Shown here: piece by piece, positions 49,629-62,700 of the stretch
How positions within the stretch are numbered: position 1 is the first letter of the stretch
How the letters are laid out: each line of letters begins with the position of its first letter
NCBI GenBank assembly: GCA_028564675.1
Contig: JAOVVO010000084.1
Span: 62,001-126,000, forward strand
Direction of reading: 5' to 3'
From: Onchocerca lupi
Lineage: Eukaryota > Nematoda > Chromadorea > Rhabditida > Onchocercidae
DNA length: 64,000 nucleotides
The notes under the pieces: model-generated
Told to the model about the DNA's origin: nothing
Databases searched by the model: none
What the model saw: the letters and a program-made list of their open reading frames with translations, nothing else
Translations under genes and position numbers: made by a program

Positions 49629-50428
49629 AATCGATTAAACTGGTATTATTAATACAAATCAACAAGACCAGAAAACAACGAAACTTCAAATTTTACAGAG
49701 CAAAGGGAGACTTTCCTAAATGATATGAAAACGAACCATATGATGGTGGACCTTTTTGATGATTGTCCTCTAAATTATTCATTGGTATTACTGAAAGTGA
49801 CATAAATTAAACATCAATTTCGCACTTTTTTTTTTCTTCTCTATGAATTTCGCTCTACAAATTTTACTATGGAAATGGTCTAAAATCAAATTGAAATCAA
49901 TGTCTAATTCCATCATTTTAAAAAGATAACTCTCATAGTGAAGCAAGACTTCAAAACAATTTGAGCAAATACCGGAGCCCCATTCTAATCATCACAGCAC
50001 ACAACAGCCACGTACCGCACATGCCGATGACGAAGACAAACTCAAGGATGTCGAGAAATAACGATCTGGACGCTGTGAAACTGACTGGCTCAATTTAAAT
50101 CGATGGGAAGGATTAGAGGAAATGTTATCTTTATTCCTGATTTATTCAAAGATACGATGAAGAAACCAACCGAGTGAAATAGGAGGGATTATTGCGAAGA
50201 ATTACCGCGGCCTTTCAGGAAATATTTGATGATAATGCTATTGATGAATCATCTGGATTAAAAAACGACTGATTTATTGATAATGCCATCAGATGGTATG
50301 TACGCTCAATGATATGTACGCTTGTTTTTCTCTCTGTACGTTACAGGTTTACTTTTTTCATTGCAATAGTTTGGAAACTAAAATAGGATTGATATGACTC
50401 GTGCTGTTAGTATGGGCAACTAATTCTG
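49629..50428. other. Region upstream of the LITAF gene
   Basis: Should contain the promoter of the minus-strand LITAF gene. A plus-strand 28-residue reading near 50188-50273 (ITAAFQEIFDDNAIDESSG) looks non-random but has no start, splice partner or known family. Confidence 0.35.
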
Positions 50429-50544
50429 ATCAATTTTTATTTAGTGATAGTTGTAACTGATGATGTCATCACAGAAATGATTGGTAAAATATTGACAGGG
50501 TCTTTTTGATATACAGTGATAACTATCACTAAGTAAACATTGAT
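50429..50544. mobile_element. MITE-like inverted-repeat element
   Basis: The 24 bases at 50429-50452 and the reverse complement of 50521-50544 agree except at two positions (core ttagtgatagtt), enclosing about 68 bp. The overall size of about 116 bp, long terminal inverted repeats and no coding capacity suit a miniature inverted-repeat transposable element. A TAATT sits a few bases outside each end, but not flush, so the target-site duplication is unproven. Confidence 0.45.
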
Positions 50545-53500
50545 GACGTCAAAAAATTAATTTCTTTTTGCTTAACTTTCTTCGTTTGGCTTGTATCATG
50601 CAGAATGGGAATGAATCATTCTATTATAAAAAAATCATAAAAGCAGAAAATATACGCTATGAACGATTGGCTGATAAATGCTATAAATATTATGCTATGA
50701 TTACGTGAATTCGTCACTAACTGTTATTTTCTTCCGATTATTTCATGCTCTCTATAGTTTCCCTGCAGATTCTTACGTTTTCTGATATTTTATATTTTAT
50801 TTTTCCCCTGTTGGAATTTACCAAGAAGTTATCCAGAATCCATAAAATTTCGCGACCCATTAAGAAACTTTTTCAGCTAATCACTAAAAAATGCATTATC
50901 TTTAGCAAAAATCTCTTCCAAACATACATACGAAATTAATGGCTCTGTTTGCAGATGATAATATGTAGATCGATTAGCATCTGATAACGGATCATTACTC
51001 GTTGCGCAGCACTGAGGCATTAATTAATTAATTAATATTTTTGCTGAATGGTAGGCACTGTTATTAATAGTTACTTAGACAGGAAGTTCTTTGCAATTTA
51101 TTTATTAAATTCACAATGTAATCCGATGAGATTAGTTGGAATTTAAGGATACGTCAAAACATCTCGTGAAATCAGCTGAGATTCTGAATATGTTCTCTAA
51201 TTTCAGGCTGAACTTGCCCATATAATTAATTAGAAACAATTAAGTAAATATTGACATAGGTCTCCAAGTTGACCGAATTTAAACTTTATTATAACTTATT
51301 TGGATGAGTTGATAATCAGTAATCCTATCAGAAAATCAACAAGCAGTATGCGGCGGTTTACATTTTGCATATGGAAATATGCTTTAGATATAATTTGTTG
51401 TTTCTGAAATAAATAGAATTTGATGAAAGTCATTGTTTTCCGACTTTAGAACTTCTGGCATTTTCTGAACAATCTCAAATAGCAATGATTTTTATCAGCT
51501 TCATCAATGCTTTAATAATAAACTATCTGACCAAATGGTGAAGATCCATTTCAACACGTCATGTAACCAAGCCATGATAAGTAACATTAAATCTTCTCGA
51601 ATTTTATCGCTTCTCACTTTTTTAAAATTTGATTGATAATTTTTGTTAGATATTTACTCGAGAATTTTTTTTAGAACAATTTGGCTTTTTCTTCCATTCT
51701 TCTTTGATCACCTTTTGCACGCACTGTGAATTTCGATAATTGTTGATTGAATGATAGCTTACTATTAGTTTTGATTGTTTCAGTAAACAGATTTCTATCT
51801 TCGCAAATTCCTACTCCCAAATTTGATTCAAATTTAAATCATATCTAAAACATTAACTTTTCTCATTCAATTGTGCAATTATAGTTGGGATAATAATTCA
51901 TGATCTAAATTATTTTTCAAAATTAATGAGAAGTTCTTGAAGATAATTGTAGAATTTCATTTTCTATTTTGATTCATGAAAGGCAAACGAAGAAATCATT
52001 TTATGAGGATATTGGTGTAGTAATTATTATCAATAAAAGAAAATGTTCTATGTCATTTAGTTTTTGATTTTTATGTAATTTCGTTGTTGAAAGGAAAAGT
52101 CATAATCGTATAATCAAATCCATCCATAAATTTCTTACGAAAACTTCTAGATGTTGAGAACGATGAAATATGCCTCGATAATATCGCCTATGAAAGCTTT
52201 CATATTTGTTTTATTCGATGAGCAAGGAAATGTCGCATCTAGCACCATAATAAAAGGTTAAAACTGATTTAAGAAAATTTTTAGAATAGAAATTTTCACC
52301 CTTATCACTTTTGTGTCAGCTACTTGAACGATATTTCTTGAACTTGCAAAAGTAACTTTAAATGACATATATTTTAATAAATTTATACTTGAGAGATTTT
52401 GAGAAACTTTTGTCATGTTGTAGCTTGTAATGATAAATGTTTACGCTGTTGGACGACTTAAAATGATATATGAGTGCTCATTGTAACGGCCGATTGAACT
52501 AATGCAAGCGGCTGTTCGCTTTGATCTCAATACTTTGAAGCATGGAATTATTAAAAGCATCAAAATGCTAATACGAAATACAACATTTGCTGAGATTTTC
52601 ATTTGCTATGCTATAGTTAATCTAACAGTTTTTACTCTCCGTTGGAAACTTTGCTTTCAAAATTTATTCTTCGAATGTTGCCACCATCAGATAGTACGGT
52701 GTGAGAGTGAGAGAATTAAAGGAGTCATTGTTAACTTGTTTCCGGACTATTTCCGGATTTTCCGAACTATGTTTGCACTACCATCAAAAAGAATGTTGAT
52801 AAATGATTGTAAAAGCTTTAGTGAATTGTAATTGCAATAGTTTGTCGATAACTCGGTGTATTGTTTTCATTATATTTTTTCATCTGCATATGATTCCTTC
52901 ATATGCCACAGAATCCGACTTAGTTTTGAAAATTTGGTGGTTTCCAGAGATATAACTTTGAAGAATTAAAAAGCGAATGCTGTATAACATATTCAAATAT
53001 GTCACCAGTGCCCGATGATGAATGGATTCTAATTCTCCAACAACATCATGGTGATCAACGGATTACTGTACACAACTGTTCAATGTATTCGTGAAAAGCT
53101 ATCAGAATCACAGTCGGAAAGCCATCCGTTGTTGAGAACATTTTTTGACAAACTGCTTTTTTGATTGTAAATTGAGATTTCATGACAGCAATATTAATTA
53201 ATTACAATCGACATAAGACAAAGGAAATGGAAATTTTGCTTTTCAAGCTTTTACTCGAACTGTTAGTGTAAGGCTTGCTCATTCCAATGTATCTTGTGTG
53301 AATACATCCAATTTGAATACTCCATAAATTGACCTTCACTTGTACATTTGGATGAGGCCTACATAATTATCAAATTAATCAACTGATTGATTGGAATCCA
53401 CTATCGAGAAACGGCCAATATTCCCGTTTATTAAATGAATGAACCAGTTTGAATGAATTTTTCTCCATTTTCATCACCTTATTCTTGTCCATCTATAAGT

Positions 53501-53983
53501 TATGAATAATTTGCAAAGTTCATGCTAAATATTTCCATATTTTTTACAGCTTTCCTGTATTATAAACATAAGGTGCATTTATGCATCTAATCAATAATTC
53601 ACAATAATTTATCTTAAAGTTACTCAATAACTGGTGGATTTGAAGTACCGCAGGTTTTTGACAGCTGAAATTCTAATATCTAGAAATTTCCATAAAGAAT
53701 TATTAGCAGTTTGTTTATTACCTTAATGCAAATTGATTTAGTTTGTAATGTTGTTAAGATCCATTTCACACTTCAAACGCTATGCTTTACGATTATGGTC
53801 ATTGGAAATTTTCGCGAGTTAAACAGTAAGCAGAGGAAAAAGAATATTTATAGGGGTGAGATTTATATAAATCAAGTTCATTTAGCAATTAGTAGAATTT
53901 GATAGTCAAAAATTTCTGGATGAAATCCAAGTAAAAAATGATGCTTTATTAACGAAAAAAACAATGCTTCAGAATTATCACCT
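50545..53983. other. Gene-poor stretch with orphan open frames
   Basis: Lies before the 3' end of the minus-strand ethanolamine kinase. A 109-codon plus-strand frame at 52502-52831 begins MQAAVRFDLNTLKHG and has no recognised family. A shorter frame at about 53050-53166 includes LLYTTVQCIREKLSESQSES. Without homologues or splice partners I cannot call either a gene. Confidence 0.35.
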
Positions 53984-56900
53984 TCAATCACATTTAAGCA
54001 TACATTTCTGAAAGAGTTCGTATCTCTGGATTGCATATCTAAAAATTATACTGAAATTACAACAAGCTTGCAAACAATAAAAACAGTAAATTGTATTTTT
54101 CTCGAAGTTCGACAGTTTCTCCGATGGTGCTACAATTTATTATAGCTTCCAACTCTTGAAGTTCACTATATGATGAATAAAAAAGAATTACGAATTTAGT
54201 TTACAAAACTTACTTTAAATAGTCAAAATCAATAGTTGAGATTTGGGATTGTACCAAGGCCCAAAGAGCCCAAAAGAAATGAGCAGCCTGAAACATTCAA
54301 ATTACTTCCCAGAAAACCCATTCATTTTTGCTTAAAAAAGATTTATTATTTTGTAAATAAAACATAAAATCAAGATTTACTGCTTCGAAGGCATTGTTTC
54401 CATTTAGAAGGGTATCGATTTCATCATTTGTAGGCTTCCTTTCTAAATAAAATGTCAAATATTTCGTTATCCATTCACGTTTATACTTCTTATCAGGGCA
54501 TCGAGAATAGTTGAAATCCTCCACACCTTTAAATCAAAAACTTTCCAAATTGTTGTTTTATTGGCATCAAAATCAAGCATCCCTGTCATTTCATGTCACA
54601 AATTCTTAATATTGTGCATTTATGCAAAACATTGTTTATTAGGCTTCATTTTTTTAAAGTATTCTAATCAAATATTTCTAAAGTATGGGAATGATAATGA
54701 TAATAATAGTAATAATTCTTCTGGAATACAGTGTCCAGTTAGAATAATTTCAGATACTTTTGGAAGCGCACTCATGTGTTTCCTTCGTCAGCTAATTGAG
54801 CCGGTTGTTGCTTTTTTCACCATTTGATTGATTCCAAGCATTTTATGAAAATAGGATCATAAACTGACCAGCATATTCGCAAAAATGATTAGCTATATCG
54901 AAGTCTTGATAATTGTAATCAGCATACTCGTAGTCAATAAAACTTATTGAGCCTGAAGTGGAGAAAGAATTGTAAAATAGTTTTAAAAGTGGCATAATTT
55001 ATACATTGTGATCGAAAAAAAAAAAAATTACTTCGCTTTTCAAGAAAATAACAAGTTTGTAAGAAAAAAAATTCGAAACGAGGATATCGAACTTGTTTTT
55101 ATCCAGTTTCAAAGAAATATTCTTAAATCTTCAACCACAAAAGCTTAATTGTTGGAACAAAACAATTATTTCTTGTTACTTCAAACAAAATTTATTAAGC
55201 TGAGCATAGTATGCTGATTTTAACTAAAAAATTTAACTAAAATTTAAATTAAACGAGGAAATTAACAAATTGGACCTGTTTTGTCATCATGGATAATGTT
55301 ATGGATTAGGAGATCATTATGGCAAAAAACAATTTTGGATTGCCGTTGTTGAATAACCTCCTTTAGACGGTGCAAGTCATGCAAAAAGAAAATCTCTCGT
55401 TGTTTGAAGAATTCATCGTATCTCTCTTGTTTTTGCTTATCCTGAGAAAAAAGAAAATGCGAAGGAAAAGAGTAGAAATGAGGAAAGTTGTTTGATTTTC
55501 ATTTTTAATTAACTAGTCAAGTAATCAAGTACTGAAAGTAATTACAGAATGACCTCATATTGATCCGAGAAATTTGCCAAAAACTGTTTCATTTTGATAA
55601 ATAATATTGGCTTTGTTTCATCTCCAGTATCCGGTCTTAATTTGTGGAATCTTGAAAGCGATTTACAAGTATTCCTGAAAATATCATCATTATAAAAAAT
55701 TTATATAGTTTTTGATTTTAGGAAGAAAACATCATTGTGAATGGAGGAGGATCATTATCAGAAAAGGTCTGATAGTATTTAGTTGCGCTCAGCGCAGTTC
55801 TCCTATATTTTAAAAAAAATATGAAATTTAAAATCTTGAATTAACTATTGTCTTTCTTTTTAATTTTCCATCCGACATTGTCTGAGACAATGTGGAAAAT
55901 TCGAATAAAGTTCTGCAGTTGAAGTTGATAGCTCAAATTTTATCTTTTCAAGTCTTCAATAGCTGTTCAAACAAAAATGAATACAAAATTAATGCAATCG
56001 GCTTGCAGATTTAAGTTAAATTTAACTGTTAATTTGATGAACAAATGAAGACTTGATATCTATTTTCCATACCAACATAACTATTAAATGTTACTGAATG
56101 CAGAATGAAAGATAAGTAAAAACATACGTAACAATAGTCTCGTCCCGTAAATTGTCAATAGCAAGTGTATTTCCAGGAAGAAATCCACTTACGATTCCGC
56201 CGGAGAATCTCGCATACAATTTGGCGGCACATCCATGCGACGCCAAATATAGCCAATTGTTAAATTCTTTGTTCCTTTAATCAAATTTCTGATAGTTAAA
56301 AATTCTTACTCAAGGTCACATAGTTGAGTTCCAAATTGTATATTTGCTGATAATAGGCACAAATGTATTACAAATGTAATGAAAGAGCTCAGGACATATT
56401 TCCAAAAATTTAGCTCATAAAAAAAAAGGCATTTAAATTATCTAAATAGCAATCAGTAGGTTGACTACATTGATTAATTTGACATCTAACAGCGAAACAA
56501 TTCGCATGTAACCATACACTTATAAGTACAATTACATCATTATCAAAAATCGCGATGCAAGATGAATGAATAGTCCTAGTTATAATGATATCATTTCTCC
56601 TAACATTCGAAATACTAAATTGAGGATTTGAGCTTTAATACCTGTCGATAATTTTATCCGTATTATTTCCGTAAATTCGGAACAGTAATCGCTCTTTTTG
56701 TGTGGTACCATTTGATGGAGTGTACGCTGCGCACATAATTTTATTCGTTATTCCAACCGTAAAAGTCTGAATTTATATTTGTAACTTATTGAATTATTCA
56801 AATAGATTTTTCGAAACTTGTTTAGCAATTCAAAACTTTGCAAGTAAGTACTAACTTTGAAAGTAATCAGTTCGCGTTTCCATGATGGTTTGATTTCCTT

Positions 56901-56990
56901 TAATATAAGCAGTACCGCTTCTTTAGTGGCTTCATCGTTAGTCAGTGGTAGTTTTATGTTTATAGTTAAAATATCATTTTCGGCTGGCAT
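53984..56990 (-). CDS. ETNK1: Ethanolamine kinase
   Basis: Nine exons in phase: 56990-56856, 56766-56642, 56274-56128, 55674-55554, 55441-55276, 54952-54869, 54526-54381, 54287-54214 and 54038-53984, giving 350 residues (human ETNK1 363). Matching blocks in order: TVGITNKI (48-55), LLFRIYGNNTDKIIDR (72-87), the Brenner motif CHNDLLIHNI (His217, Asp219, Asn224), the metal-binding IDYEYADYN (Asp238), and near the end HFFWALWALVQSQISTIDFDYL then KYAIQRYELF. The enzyme phosphorylates ethanolamine with ATP, the first step of the CDP-ethanolamine route to phosphatidylethanolamine. The pattern is nearer ethanolamine than choline kinase. The ATG follows an aattacag acceptor, a likely trans-splice site. 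A competing acceptor near 54170 gives no family match and was not used. Confidence 0.95.
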
Positions 56991-58480
56991 TGTGCTGTAA
57001 TTAAAATAAATTAGAAAACAAATATGATGATGGCCCTTCAATGGAAACGAATTTAATCAACAGTATTCAAAAAATGTGGAATGCTCAGCTGAAATAACAT
57101 CGATAGGCATTGTATGATATAAGAGATCTTAAATTTGTCGCGGCAATCACTTTGATGTCATTAACGGAACTTGGAATTCAGTAAAAAAAAATTTCATTTG
57201 CAGTTTTAAACTTCTGAGATGAAATATTGACAATTTGTTAGCATAAAAATTAACAAATTACATTGATAAGTTGCTATTTGCTAGCTAAATGATTAAGTCG
57301 GTATCAAGGAAATTTTTGTGCAGAAACATCCAATTATTTGCACTCTAAAAAATAAAGTTTATCAAGTTGTACTTTAAATTTTCATAATTTCGAAGCAAAC
57401 ACAATAACAAAGCATAATTTTAAAAGTCTGGAGACATTTTGATGAAGAAAGAACTCAGGAGCATAATTTTGGATCACTTCAATATTTTCTGGATTTTTTC
57501 TTTTTTGTTGCTAAGATAAAACGGATATTCTTATCGAAAATTTATTTGATGAATAGCATCCAATAACTTCTTTTAACATTCGTACAGATAATATATCCTT
57601 CATTTAGGCGTTTCATATGTCATCATTTAGTCACATTTCCACATTCCTGCGGTAATGGTTTACATCGCATAGATGTAAAAAAAAAAAAAAAAAAAAAGCT
57701 CTTCATATTACCATATTACAACATAACGGATTTATAGATTTGATGAAATTTAACATTTAAATCGATGCATATTTATTTCTAACACTGTCATCGGGAACTG
57801 GATTTCATAAAAATCTACAATTTAATCGACCCTTACGAACCACGGAAATGTTTACCATTGGATAAGTACTGAGTTATCGTGTTTTGATCAAATAGGTGAA
57901 TCAGATGACGGACTGCAGAATAAATATGCACTATATTTTCGAAATATAATGCTATCAGACTTACTACCAGAAGCTTGATGAAGAAGTTGGAGAATATGAT
58001 CAGCTAAGAGATTGTTAATTTCCGAAAAAACTGTGAAGGTCTGGAAGGAGGGGTTTTTGTATGCATCGAAATGAAAATCAAATTAAATTATTGAACTGAA
58101 GTTAATTATTGAAGTTAATCAAATCAATAAATGAAAATGAAATTATTAAGATTAGATGAAATTGAGCTGAAATAAACGTTTTGTAAAACAGAATTGAAGA
58201 TACAAATGTCTAGGCAAGTTTTTTTTTTTTCTTTTTTTTGCAGCTGATAATTAGATTCTCTTTCTTGCCAAATTCGATAATATTTTATGAACACACTTGG
58301 CGGTTACATTTATTATAGTTGTGCCAAACATGGCAAAGCTTTGAAGAGAAAGAAAAAGATTAAAAGATGATAGATTCATAAGTGAAAGAATTATTTGGAA
58401 TGAACTGATTAACTATGCCAGTGATCAGCAATTTGAATGGCTTATCACAAGGTGAGCTGCACCCAAAAAGTGGATGATAG
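56991..58480. other. Upstream region of the ethanolamine kinase gene
   Basis: AT-rich with a 21-A run at 57677-57697. No coding signal seen. Confidence 0.5.
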
Positions 58481-59160
58481 GATAAGGATAGTGCTGCGAG
58501 ATGAGCTTGCCCTGATCATAGATAAGACTTCAGGATAGTGAATGCTGCAGTACTGCATGCTCAAATCTCTTCATCCTCATCTAATCAGTTCAAAAGCCTC
58601 TAGCATCAGCACATCGGACGAAGCAGTACTGCAACGATGGGATGCATGACAGAATGATGGTTGCAACAACTTCCCTGAAGGAGGGACGGATCGTAAGCCA
58701 ACAAGTCTGTGTCACTCTGCGCGCACATTTATATTCAATGCTTTCTCTCAAATATCGCAGGTTGCAGCAGTAGCAATAACCAATATGATATGTCATCCAA
58801 TCGACAAAGGCCTAGCGAGACGATCGAATAATGATGACAAATACTACTAGACTTGCAGCAGAAAGATGCAAGCCATGCATGGATGGATAAAGTTGCCATT
58901 CGGCCGTTTGTTTCTGGCCTCTAAGCCCCATCAACATTTCCATCAAAAGCCTCCTCCTGCTTTCGTGCATGCAGTCCCTCTGATGTCCCACTCTTCTTCG
59001 TCCTCCTCGAAACCTCTCTATAAGTCGTTCTTGTTGCCGGAGCGATATATTCAACAAACATCAATTCAGCATGCAATCATCCATTCAATGCATTCAAACA
59101 GCAGTGCACTTCGAACAATCCCTGCATGACCCACTTTTCCATCTCATATCCTCAGCTTTC
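58481..59160. promoter_or_regulatory. GC-richer island between divergent genes
   Basis: Less AT-rich than both flanks, with overlapping open frames on both strands (plus 58866-59129, minus 58812-59057 and 58590-58796) and no recognised motif. It lies between the ethanolamine kinase gene (minus) and the sad-1 5' exons (plus), so a promoter or 5' UTR role is the simplest reading. This is inference from position and composition. Confidence 0.35.
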
Positions 59161-59249
59161 TTCCCGTATTCTAGGGCTGCTGGCTCATCCAGATGATAAG
59201 TTTCTGAAACCGAATATTTACTCCTCATATCCTGAATCATCATCATCAA

Positions 59250-59274
59250 CTTTATCCCATCAAATGGGATAAAG
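59250..59274. repeat. Perfect 11-bp hairpin with 3-nt loop
   Basis: Stem ctttatcccat / atgggataaag with loop caa. It lies just downstream of the GC-richer island and about 520 bp before the first sad-1 exon. No T run follows, and its role is unknown. Confidence 0.7.
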
Positions 59275-59794
59275 AGTAAAGCTGATTCAACTTGGTTTCC
59301 TTCATTTCATTTATTCTTTGATCACCTCATAACTGCTTATTCTTTCGCATTATCATTAAACATCACTATTGCTTCTTAAATTATCCTTACCTATTCTTAA
59401 CGTCTACCGATTCTACAACTTATTAAATTTTTATATACTTTCTAGCTCTTAATCTAATGTGAAATGATTTCGTGTTAAATCTTTTTGGCTGAAATTTTTT
59501 TTTTTTTTTTTGCATTTAAGACGATAAAATGATCGCGTGTATTATAAATAAATTTGCTAGTTATTGATCGTTTAGTTTGTTCAATTCAATATATCAATCT
59601 ATTAAAAAATGAATTAACTGTTTCTCTTTATGCCATGAAGTGACTCACTTTTTTTTTTCTTTTTTTACGATGTTATTCTATAATTTTTAGCAAAATTTCA
59701 AGCTTGAATCGATGGATAGAACGAGAAGGAGATTGGTGAGGTGGTGACCCATCTCCTGCCATATACTGCCATTTAGGTGCCCATTTCGCGTTCC

Positions 59795-62700
59795 ATGTTT
59801 GACGCTATCAAAGAGGTGCAATTAATTAATAAAATATGGCATACATTTAGAATATAACTAAAATATTTTCAGTTTATTCAGTCTACAAATTTTAACTATT
59901 AACACTTATTTCAATCTGAATAACGATGAATTTTTTTTAGGTGCTTGGCGAAATCAATCTTAAATTAAATGCTGTTAACGATGAACTGAGTGCAAGGATG
60001 AGTTGTAACGCTGAAAACAGTAAGCTTTCTCATTTGTAAGCAGTAAGTTATCAGTGCAAGTATGAGTATAGATGGTCATCGGTCATCGAGAAGTGATCAG
60101 ATAATGGAATCTACTGTAGGAAAAACATAATATTTCCATCTAGGAAATATGATACTTCGAAGTTAACAATGATGCTTGTCATACATTTTCAGTCATTATG
60201 GAAATGTAGAAGTGACTAAAGACTATTCGCAATCCTATTCTGCATTCATCAGAAATTCATTTGACTGCACTGCAGTGAGAATTAGACTTGCCAAGCAGAC
60301 TAACCTGATACTAACTTCTAAGACTGATTCATTTGTTAAGTCTTGCACTTCTAGGCTAACCCATGAGACAATTAGGAAAGGGAAGAAATGGACTTAAATG
60401 GACAATCCTTCGAGCAAAGCTCAATTATCTCAAGCTTGGATCATTTAATGCCTCTCATAAATGAGAAAAATTAAAATTATATTTTACTTTTTATCATTCT
60501 GCCTGGTTTATAATTCTTAGCAAATAAACTAACTTCTTAACTGAGAATTCTTTTTAATATTTCATACGCATAATTCATTTTAAAGAAATAGTTTTCTTTT
60601 TTTTTGCATATAAATAATGCATGCAATAGATCGATCATTTCACATTATTTATTGTCTCTTAATTTTTCGTCCTGAGTGCCTTTTGTAATATATTTACGAA
60701 GCAGTGCAGTAAAGTAGTTGGAGTTTAATGTTTATTTAAAGTTGAAACTACCAAATCCATCTAGTGCATGTCACAATTGAGAATGTAGAGAATAGAGAGG
60801 AGAGTAAAAAAATCAAGCTTAGGAGGTTACTTTCAAAAAGACAATCCTAAGGAAAATTTTTCCACGAGAATATAATGAAAAAGTCTTATCAGCATTGCAT
60901 TATGTTACAGAAAGGATTCTTCTTCTCAGAAATTAATTTTTAAATCCTTAAACGAATTCTTGAAACCATTTAAAACTTTTTATTTAGTCAAGAACAGTTA
61001 AATTTCATCCAGTTTTTCCGATTAGATCTATTTCTGCTTATTCATTTAGTTTTTTTAGAATTTTTCTTCTCTTTTTTTTCTTCATATGTCCTACAATCTC
61101 ATTTCCTTTCAAAGGAAAACGCAGGAATGGAAATATGGACTGATTGTTGTAAGCTGAAGTTATTTTATCGATAGAAAAATGGTTGAAATATATAGCGTTA
61201 AAGTGAAGAGAAAAAAGTGTCAATTCTTCTAGATGAAAAGTAACAGAAGCAATGACAAATATTCTTAGATCTTTAGTCAAACTGAGATTAAAAATGTGCA
61301 TTCATAGTTGTCAAAATATCAGTAATAAAACAGTCATTTTATCAAGCATTACCAATATTTTAAGCACTCTCTCATTTCCATTATCATTTAAATGATGCTA
61401 TCCGCAAACAAGTGATTGATTGACTTAAAATACGAAATCTCAATCCTGTCCGGGAAAATTGAAGACTTAAATTTTGAATGACAGGAGGGAATACGAAGAA
61501 ATACAACGTTTTTCCATTAATCGCTTTTGAGGAGTTATGCACATTTTATCCGTTCGTCTATTAGCTCGCTTCATCAATACTAGCAATTAATTCTGAGCTT
61601 TATTCGACTAGAAACTTTCACAGCAAGATACTTCTGCTCTTGTGAAAAAGAGCCTAAAAATGATGAATTCTCGACTGATGGCGTTTCTTTGTGAAGTCAC
61701 ATCAGTTTTTCAACTTTCTTCAGAGAAATGTCTGCATGTACGAACAACTTTCCAGTTGTCCACTGTCGGAATATTCGAAAGAAATAGCATAAAAATAGCG
61801 AATTCCAATCCTACATGTTTTCTTAGCAGTTTTGCAGATTTTCAATATACTTGCTTCCTTCATTTTCCAGCTTCTTTTGCACATCCTCATTAAGTTTACC
61901 AGAAGCCTGGAATTTTGCGATAAGTGTTTCTGAAGCAGATGAGAGAGAGAGAGAGAGAGAAAAGAAATGGAAGGAAGGAGAAAAGAGAAATTGTTCCAAT
62001 ATTTGACCTTCGGAAAAATTGGAAAGTTGAACATTTTTCTGCTGTTGTTAAAGAAAATGATGAACATGCTCGAAGCGGATCTGTTTGAATAATTTGATTT
62101 CCAAAAGATGGAATTTTATTGTTAGTGAGCAAATCTACAGCAAAAACAGCTTTCAAAGTTTCAATTGTCATGCAGTAGATTAGTTCAAGAGGTAATAATT
62201 AATTTCAAACTATAAAAGTATATGGCAAGAATGAAACCTACGTTATAGCTCCTTTGTCAGAGTGAGAGCAAAAATCTGTAGATTTATCGGAATTATTCTT
62301 ATAATTGCAAAATTTCGTAACATAAAGCATTTGAGGAGGTTCAATTATGAATTCCAGATGTTTTACAAAAAAAAAAAAAAAAAACTTGACGTTATCCATT
62401 GGGATCATAAAAACATCTCATGAGAATCTAAGAAGTTCTCTCGATGATTAAAAATTTTTGAAAATAGTGGTACCAATTATCCGAAAGATTTTCTGAGTTT
62501 ATTGTCTATTAATTTTATCGAAAACCTGAAATCTGCAAAATTTCTGAAAAAGAAAATCTGACGACGAGCAGAGCCTGTGAAGAATATACAGTGAAAGCAT
62601 TAGGTTTTGATTTTGAGTGGGAGGATATTGGTAAATTCTTGTTAAGAAATAGATTTCTTTCATTATTGCTATTTCTGTTACATTAAAAATGATGAATATT

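Noticed and set aside
54110..54180. Alternative last exon of the ethanolamine kinase
   Set aside because: It is splice-compatible through a short intron but gives no family similarity, whereas the exon at 54038-53984 encodes YAIQRYELF, matching the conserved C-terminus.
59700..59775. A small structured RNA or first coding exon upstream of MFDAIKE
   Set aside because: The frame that would join it contains a stop (TAG) just before 59777, and no tRNA, snRNA or spliced-leader signature is visible.
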